A stretch of 5,268 nucleotides of DNA, from assembly GCA_003511885.1 (NCBI GenBank), contig DOIX01000068.1, positions 3,401 through 8,668 on the forward strand, in the 5' to 3' direction. Below, in pieces: positions 1-3,267 of the stretch (within the stretch, counting starts at the first letter, position 1; every line of letters begins with the position of its first letter). The translations under genes and the position numbers were made by a program. This DNA is from Cyanobacteria bacterium UBA11153 (GTDB lineage Bacteria > Cyanobacteriota > Cyanobacteriia > Cyanobacteriales > Coleofasciculaceae). The notes under the pieces are model-generated. The model searched no databases, had not been told where the DNA came from, and worked only from the letters and a program-made list of their open reading frames with translations.

Positions 1-36
1 CTCCCTGCTCCCCTGCTCCCTGCTCCCAACTCCCTA
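1..36. repeat. C-rich degenerate heptad repeat, cut by the window edge
   Basis: Five consecutive units of the form CTCCCNN can be read: CTCCCTG, CTCCCCTG (one base longer), CTCCCTG, CTCCCAA and CTCCCTA. The array reaches base 1, so it may continue to the left. Short tandem heptamers are a known class of intergenic repeat in filamentous cyanobacteria. No coding role is visible. It ends 28 bases before the YqeG start codon. Confidence 0.7.
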
Positions 37-64
37 AGCGCCCACTCTTAAATTATTACTACTT

Positions 65-616
65 ATGTCTTGGGTATCAAACTTACAACCTGACTTAATT
101 CTATGCGGTCCCATCTTGAGTCTTTCCCAAGATATTCTGCAACACTATCAGATCGAGGGTTTGGTTTTGGATGTTGATGAGACTTTAGTGCCGTTTAAAT
201 CCAGTGAAGCATCAGGAGAATTGATGGAATGGGTTGCCCAAATCAGAGAAGTAGCCTCCATTTGGTTAGTGAGTAACAATTTGAGCGAAAGTCGGATTGG
301 GGGTATTGCGCGATCGCTAAATTTACCATATCTCTTCGGTGCGGCTAAACCATCGCGGCGCAAGCTCAAGCAAGCTGCTGATGCGATGAATCTTCCTGTC
401 GAAAGAGTGGCGATGGTAGGCGATAGGTTATTCACTGATGTCTTGGCTGGCAACCGTTTGGGCATGTTTACCATTCTCGTCGAACCCATGCTCGATCCCA
501 GCAATACGGATGTTTTTTCCCCCATCCGCGACTTTGAAGTCTGGGTATCTCAGCTTCTGGGAGTCTCCCTCACGGGCAAGCAACAAAACTTTATAGATCG
601 TGACAAATCCCTATAA
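65..616 (+). CDS. YqeG/GEP4-family HAD (IIIA) phosphatase, probable phosphatidylglycerophosphate phosphatase
   Basis: This 183-residue soluble protein has all four HAD motifs in order. Motif I is DVDETL with nucleophile D36 and acid/base D38. Motif II is LVSNN with S70. Motif III is the AAKPS lysine K95. Motif IV is GDRLFTD with D120 and D125. There is no large cap insertion, as expected for subclass IIIA, and the length suits the YqeG family. Yeast GEP4 and the plastid enzyme PGPP1 in this family remove phosphate from phosphatidylglycerophosphate to give phosphatidylglycerol, a thylakoid lipid. That function is inferred from family and was not tested here. The hydrophobic N-terminal stretch (about residues 10-20) could help it sit at the membrane. 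The ATG at 65 is the first in frame that leaves a family-like N-terminus, but no clear Shine-Dalgarno precedes it. It is followed by a 263-base structured spacer, so it is probably not tightly coupled to proB. Confidence 0.88.
   Translation: MSWVSNLQPDLILCGPILSLSQDILQHYQIEGLVLDVDETLVPFKSSEASGELMEWVAQIREVASIWLVSNNLSESRIGGIARSLNLPYLFGAAKPSRRKLKQAADAMNLPVERVAMVGDRLFTDVLAGNRLGMFTILVEPMLDPSNTDVFSPIRDFEVWVSQLLGVSLTGKQQNFIDRDKSL
310..317. repeat. HIP1 octamer GCGATCGC
   Basis: Exact copy of the palindromic octamer that is over-represented in many cyanobacterial genomes. It lies inside the YqeG gene and is read as part of Ala-Arg-Ser-Leu (residues 82-85). Confidence 0.9.
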
Positions 617-651
617 AACGAAATATAAAGAAAACATTACGAAAGTTTGAG

Positions 652-680
652 TTTACAAAAATTTATGGGATATTGATGAT
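652..680 (+). promoter_or_regulatory. Possible sigma-70-type promoter ahead of proB
   Basis: TTTACA at 652-657 matches five of six bases of the -35 consensus. After a 17-base spacer, GATGAT at 675-680 matches four of six bases of the -10 consensus. Transcription from here would give a leader of roughly 190 bases containing two stem-loops and both heptad arrays before proB. The match is weak and the region is AT-rich, so chance is a real alternative. Confidence 0.25.
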
Positions 681-688
681 AGTTCAAA

Positions 689-714
689 TGGGGTCAGCCA
701 ATATAAAGACCCTA
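689..714 (+). other. Stem-loop in the yqeG-proB spacer
   Basis: TGGGGTC (689-695) can pair with GACCCTA (708-714) over seven base pairs, one of them G-U, around a 12-base AT-rich loop. It has no following T-run, so it does not look like a terminator by itself. It could be a leader structure of the proB transcript or a chance dyad. Confidence 0.3.
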
Positions 715-746
715 ACCATAAAAAGCCAATCTTTAATTAGATCTAG

Positions 747-780
747 AGCGCTTATCCCCAAATATAGGAGGATGGGCGCT
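747..780 (+). terminator. Strong stem-loop, possible terminator of yqeG or proB leader hairpin
   Basis: AGCGCTTATCC (747-757) pairs with GGATGGGCGCT (770-780) over 11 base pairs, with two adjacent G-U pairs. Two further C-G pairs can form across one bulged A, around the short loop AAATATA. The stem is long and GC-capped, but the bases after it (TTGGAGTGTTT) are a poor U-tract. It is either an imperfect intrinsic terminator for the upstream phosphatase gene or a structured element in the proB leader. The G-U pairs favour an RNA structure in the + direction over a symmetric DNA site. Confidence 0.4.
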
Positions 781-794
781 TTGGAGTGTTTGTC

Positions 795-829
795 ACAGGG
801 AGTAGGGGCTAGGGGCTAGGAAGTAGGGA
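795..829. repeat. G-rich degenerate heptad repeat
   Basis: Five consecutive 7-base units can be read: ACAGGGA, GTAGGGG, CTAGGGG, CTAGGAA and GTAGGGA. The shared core is NTAGGGN. This is the cyanobacterial short tandem heptamer type. Its spaced G-runs at 798-800, 805-808, 812-815 and 826-828 could also stack as a G-quadruplex on the coding strand. Confidence 0.7.
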
Positions 830-841
830 TCGGTAAACAAG

Positions 842-876
842 CAACCAACAACCAATAACCAACAACCAATAACAAA
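842..876. repeat. CAACCAA heptad repeat directly before the proB start codon
   Basis: Five units in perfect 7-base register can be read: CAACCAA, CAACCAA, TAACCAA, CAACCAA and TAACAAA. Only CAA separates the last unit from the ATG at 880. There is no G from 842 to the start codon, so the stretch should be unstructured RNA and has no Shine-Dalgarno sequence. It may act as the ribosome landing region of proB; that role is inferred. Confidence 0.75.
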
Positions 877-879
877 CAA

Positions 880-2031
880 ATGACGAATCAAACCATTGTC
901 GTTAAAGTTGGCACATCGAGCCTTACCCAAGCAAAAACCGGACAACTGGCACTTTCCACGATCGCGAGTATCGTGGAAACTCTAACTAAGTTGCGATCGC
1001 GTGGTTATGGGGTAGTATTAGTTACCTCTGGTGCGGTGGGGGTTGGCTGTGGGAGGTTGGGGTTGAAATCGCGCCCGCAAACTATGGCACTGAAACAAGC
1101 AGTGGCGGCAGTGGGGCAGGGCAGGTTAATGCGAGTATATGACGATTTGTTTAGCACTTTACAGCAACCCATTGCTCAGGTTTTAATTAGTCGCCGCGAC
1201 TTCGTGCAGCGGAGTTGTTATGTTAATGCTTATAGCACATTTCAGGAATTACTTAAGTTGGGGGTAATTCCGGTGGTGAATGAAAATGATACAGTGGCAG
1301 TTGAGGAATTAAAGTTTGGCGATAATGATACTTTAAGTGCTTTAGTGGCTAGTTTGATTGAGGCTGATTGGTTATTTTTATTAACAGATGTAGATCGACT
1401 ATATTCAGCGGATCCTCGTCAAGTGCCAGATGCACAACCGATTTCCTTAGTAACTCGAATTGAAGAATTAGAAGAATTACAAGTCCAAACTGGTAATGCT
1501 GGTTCTCAGTGGGGAACTGGTGGCATGGTAACGAAAATTACCGCAGCGAAAATTGCCACAAGTGCAGGAGTAAGGACGGTAATTACTGAAGGAAAATGCC
1601 CGGAAAATATTGAAAAGATTTTACAAGGGGAAATGTTGGGTACTCAGTTTGAAGCGCAACCTTGCACAGATAGTGCCCGAAAGCGATGGATTGCCTATAG
1701 TTTAGTCCCTAGCGGGAAGATTTATTTGGATAATGGGGCAGTGGCGGCTATTTGTCAAGGAGGTAAGTCTTTGTTGGCAGCCGGAATTAGTAAGATTGAG
1801 GGGGATTTTCGTCCTTCTGATGCGGTGAGGTTATGTGACGGCAATGGGGTGGAAATTGCTAGGGGTTTGGTGAATTATACTAGTAATGAATTGCAGCAAA
1901 TTCGGGGGCGGAAATCGGAGGAAATTCCGGTAATTTTGGGGTATGATGGGGCGGATACTGTGGTGCATCGGGATAATTTGGTTTTGTTGGTTTCTGGTGG
2001 GGTGAAGGTTGAATTGGATGTGGTTGAATAG
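880..2031 (+). CDS. proB: Glutamate 5-kinase, first enzyme of proline biosynthesis
   Basis: This cytoplasmic enzyme phosphorylates glutamate to glutamate 5-phosphate with ATP, which ProA then reduces. The 383 residues cover an amino-acid-kinase domain (about 1-255) and a C-terminal PUA domain (about 275-370), the usual bacterial layout. Visible motifs are KVGTSS (9-14, lysine K9), TSGAVG (S50), NENDTV (134-139, D137), FGDND (146-150, N149), [11 protein letters not shown] (169-179) and GTGGMVTK (212-219, K219). Recalled without a search, the E. coli protein aligns here without gaps from S50 to D150. On that alignment D107 and E143, whose mutation relieves proline inhibition in E. coli, are both present, so normal feedback control is expected. 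The ATG at 880 gives the standard N-terminus. It has no Shine-Dalgarno sequence and sits right after a CAACCAA repeat. A T-run follows the stop, but I see no stem for a terminator. Confidence 0.97.
   Translation: MTNQTIVVKVGTSSLTQAKTGQLALSTIASIVETLTKLRSRGYGVVLVTSGAVGVGCGRLGLKSRPQTMALKQAVAAVGQGRLMRVYDDLFSTLQQPIAQVLISRRDFVQRSCYVNAYSTFQELLKLGVIPVVNENDTVAVEELKFGDNDTLSALVASLIEADWLFLLTDVDRLYSADPRQVPDAQPISLVTRIEELEELQVQTGNAGSQWGTGGMVTKITAAKIATSAGVRTVITEGKCPENIEKILQGEMLGTQFEAQPCTDSARKRWIAYSLVPSGKIYLDNGAVAAICQGGKSLLAAGISKIEGDFRPSDAVRLCDGNGVEIARGLVNYTSNELQQIRGRKSEEIPVILGYDGADTVVHRDNLVLLVSGGVKVELDVVE
953..979 (+). repeat. Perfect inverted repeat inside the 5' end of proB
   Basis: TTTCCACGAT (953-962) is the exact reverse complement of ATCGTGGAAA (970-979), separated by the 7-base loop CGCGAGT. 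It covers codons 25-34 of proB ([10 protein letters not shown]), which are not among the catalytic motifs. A 10-base-pair stem about 75 bases into the message could slow early translation or mark a protein site, but it may be incidental. Confidence 0.7.
993..1000. repeat. HIP1 octamer GCGATCGC
   Basis: Exact copy inside proB, starting 13 bases after the inverted repeat at 953-979. It is read within Leu-Arg-Ser-Arg (residues 38-41). Confidence 0.9.
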
Positions 2032-2228
2032 GGTTTTTTTATGGATTAGGTGCGAAAAGAGGGGAAAGAAAAGAAGTGAGGTGGGGACAGGTTGATTTGA
2101 TCTTAAAATGCTGTAAAGCTCTTGTTTACTGGCTTTCAGCTTCGGCTCTTTCGTCGAACTTAGGTTCCTGAGTAAAGGGTTTGATGAAGATGGTGATAAT
2201 TGGCAACTGTCCGCTATCAAGTGTCCTC

Positions 2229-2237
2229 TGCTATAAT
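2229..2237 (+). promoter_or_regulatory. Extended -10 promoter element (TGCTATAAT)
   Basis: This is a perfect TATAAT preceded by TG one base upstream, the extended -10 form that can work without a good -35. No good -35 is seen at the usual distance; TTGGCA at 2200-2205 is 26 bases away. A start about seven bases downstream would leave a leader of roughly 65 bases before the ATG at 2310. Confidence 0.5.
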
Positions 2238-2270
2238 GCAATTTTTGAGTCGGATCGCGCCAGGACAAGC

Positions 2271-2276
2271 TATAAT
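2271..2276 (+). promoter_or_regulatory. Second TATAAT -10 box
   Basis: This is a perfect TATAAT, 39 bases after the first and in the same GCTATAAT context. The best -35 candidate is TTGAGT at 2245-2250, but the 20-base spacer is longer than ideal. A start here would give a leader of about 27 bases for the 108-residue gene. Confidence 0.4.
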
Positions 2277-2309
2277 CATCCCTGTTGTCTCTGCCCACTC
2301 CTGCTCAAG

Positions 2310-2636
2310 ATGGCTCGATTAAAAATTGTTAATAACTTTGATAGTAGCTTCTTTCTGGATCCGGAAGCTCGTGAAAATTTATTTGCTTTATTAATTGGCG
2401 AAACTTTCCGCAAACAAATTGCTATGCAAGTTGTTTGCCAAGATGTTGAGTTTACGGAATTATTATTTCAACCTCTTCCTTACAGTGCGGGGACACCGAA
2501 GGGTATGCCGAGGGAATATGAAAAATATCATGAATCTGACGATTATGTTATCATTAACGTCCCGCCAAATTTCATGTTTAAAGCTAAAATATTCCAACCA
2601 AGCCGCCTCTGTGCTATTTATCAAAAGATTCGTTAG
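2310..2636 (+). CDS. Uncharacterised 108-residue cyanobacterial-type protein
   Basis: I do not recognise a named family. The protein begins MARLKIVNNFDSSFF, has a likely helix over about residues 17-40 (PEARENLFALLIGETFRKQ), then strand-like segments (VVCQDVEFTELLF, DDYVIINVPP, CAIYQKIR) and a Gly/Pro-containing loop at 57-68. There is no signal peptide or membrane segment, so it is probably a small cytoplasmic alpha/beta protein. It has two cysteines (C43, C101) but no metal motif. The frame is open back to TTG 2181, with ATGs at 2184 and 2190. I chose ATG 2310 because the upstream 43 codons overlap both TATAAT boxes and encode a Cys-rich, unprotein-like stretch, and because the MARLKIVNN start looks natural. 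No Shine-Dalgarno is evident. The GIY-YIG gene follows after 37 bases, suggesting a shared transcript. Confidence 0.65.
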   Translation: MARLKIVNNFDSSFFLDPEARENLFALLIGETFRKQIAMQVVCQDVEFTELLFQPLPYSAGTPKGMPREYEKYHESDDYVIINVPPNFMFKAKIFQPSRLCAIYQKIR

Positions 2637-2659
2637 AAAATTTTAATTTTTAATAAGGT

Positions 2660-2664
2660 AAGGA
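2660..2664 (+). promoter_or_regulatory. Ribosome binding site of the GIY-YIG gene
   Basis: AAGGA lies nine bases before the ATG at 2674, within the purine-rich AAGGTAAGGA (2655-2664). It is the only well-placed Shine-Dalgarno I see in this window, and it supports the chosen start. Confidence 0.65.
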
Positions 2665-2673
2665 AAAGCCAAG

Positions 2674-3213
2674 ATGAGATCGGAAACGAAAATTACTGCT
2701 TTAGCTGAATTGGAATTTATCTCTTATATTGATGAGACGGGGAATTTACCAGAATCTTTACAAGGGAAAATTGGTGTTTATGCAATTTTTGACGATCGCA
2801 AAATTCTTCAATTGGTTAACTATTCTCGGGATATCTATATTAGCCTCAAACAACACCTAGTCCGTAAGCCTCAATCTTGTTATTGGGTAAAGGTGGAAAC
2901 TATCGAGCGTCCTAATCGTACTCTTTTAGAAGGAGTCCGGAAAGCTTGGCTTGAGGAAAATGGGGCAATTCCTGCGGGAAATGGTATCGATGAGGGGATT
3001 TGGAATCATCCTATTGATGCTAAAGTGACGATGACGGATGAGGAGAAAGCTAAGTATGAGAGTAGCGATGATCTGAGTAAAGTTAAGTTTTTGAAAAATA
3101 TCGCACGGCGGGTGGAAGATGAAATTTTTGATGTTCTAGAATCTCGTGGTGTCAAGGCTGAGATTCGCTTTAATCCCAAGTTAAAGGAACAAGGATTACT
3201 AGATTTAAAATAG
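2674..3213 (+). CDS. GIY-YIG-like protein, related to the N-terminal domain of chloroplast glutaredoxin GRXS16
   Basis: This 179-residue soluble protein has a GIY-YIG-type domain over about residues 30-112. The first motif is GVYAIFD (G34, Y36). A Ser-Arg pair follows (S51-R52 in NYSRDIYISLKQHL, H61). The acidic helix is RTLLEGVRKAWLEE (E86, W92), then PAGN (100-103) and W110. The order GVYA, YSRD/ISRN-like, AW-EE, PxGN and a Trp matches my recollection of the N-terminal domain of Arabidopsis GRXS16, for which endonuclease activity was reported. The second motif, normally Y-(I/V)-G, reads LVN (47-49), so nuclease activity is uncertain. The C-terminal third (about 118-179) is charged and mostly helical, with no known motif. 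AAGGA nine bases upstream supports the ATG. It lies 37 bases after the 108-residue gene and 54 before the kinase. Family assignment is good; the function is unknown. Confidence 0.75.
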   Translation: MRSETKITALAELEFISYIDETGNLPESLQGKIGVYAIFDDRKILQLVNYSRDIYISLKQHLVRKPQSCYWVKVETIERPNRTLLEGVRKAWLEENGAIPAGNGIDEGIWNHPIDAKVTMTDEEKAKYESSDDLSKVKFLKNIARRVEDEIFDVLESRGVKAEIRFNPKLKEQGLLDLK

Positions 3214-3235
3214 TAACTCGATCGAAATAGTTACT
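3212..3235 (+). other. Inverted repeat at the GIY-YIG stop codon
   Basis: AGTAACT (3212-3218) and AGTTACT (3229-3235) form a perfect 7-base-pair stem with a 10-base loop containing CGATCG. The left arm starts inside the stop codon. It is AT-rich with no T-run, so it would be a weak terminator; it could instead protect the 3' end of the message or be an operator for the kinase gene. Confidence 0.4.
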
Positions 3236-3245
3236 TAAATTTAAG
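3234..3245. promoter_or_regulatory. 12-base perfect palindrome upstream of the kinase
   Basis: CTTAAATTTAAG is fully self-complementary and overlaps the right arm of the preceding inverted repeat by two bases. It lies 22 bases before the kinase ATG. A second, 10-base palindrome, ATTAATTAAT, follows at 3249-3258. These could be binding sites for a dimeric regulator, but AT-rich DNA makes such palindromes by chance fairly easily. Confidence 0.3.
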
Positions 3246-3267
3246 GAAATTAATTAATATTTCTGCC

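Larger units (their letters stand above)
2032..2309. other. Intergenic spacer between proB and the 108-residue gene
   Basis: There is no convincing intact gene in these 278 bases. They hold a 7-base T-run just after the proB stop (2034-2040, no stem before it) and a pure purine tract at 2054-2076. A 34-codon open stretch lies on the minus strand at 2126-2230 and looks like the end of a lost gene. Two TATAAT boxes follow at 2232 and 2271. A frame open from TTG 2181 runs through the second half, but I treat it as untranslated leader. Confidence 0.6.

Noticed and set aside
1..36. CRISPR-like array
   Set aside because: Units are only seven bases with no spacers, and no cas gene is present; the same goes for the arrays at 795-876.
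148..525. Minus-strand open frame opposite the YqeG gene
   Set aside because: It is antisense to all four HAD motifs, and its translation shows no recognisable domain.
2034..2040. Intrinsic terminator after proB
   Set aside because: There is a run of seven T but no GC-rich stem directly before it.
2114..2178. tRNA or small structured RNA
   Set aside because: Only short scattered pairings were found (for example AGC-TTCG-GCT), with no cloverleaf and no conserved T-loop sequence.
1831..2298. Minus-strand open frame of 155 codons across the proB end and spacer
   Set aside because: Half of it is antisense to the conserved proB PUA domain, and its translation is low-complexity Pro/Asn/His/Ile-rich. 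It is in a different frame from the 34-codon remnant noted separately.
2181..2309. N-terminal extension of the 108-residue gene from TTG 2181 (or ATG 2184/2190)
   Set aside because: It spans both TATAAT boxes, encodes a Cys-rich stretch unlike a normal N-terminus, and has no clear ribosome binding site. ATG 2310 gives a more natural protein.
2395..2646. Alternative + frame inside the 108-residue gene
   Set aside because: The translation is basic and unstructured-looking. It fully overlaps the better frame, so it is a shadow; I see no sign that a frameshift joins the two.
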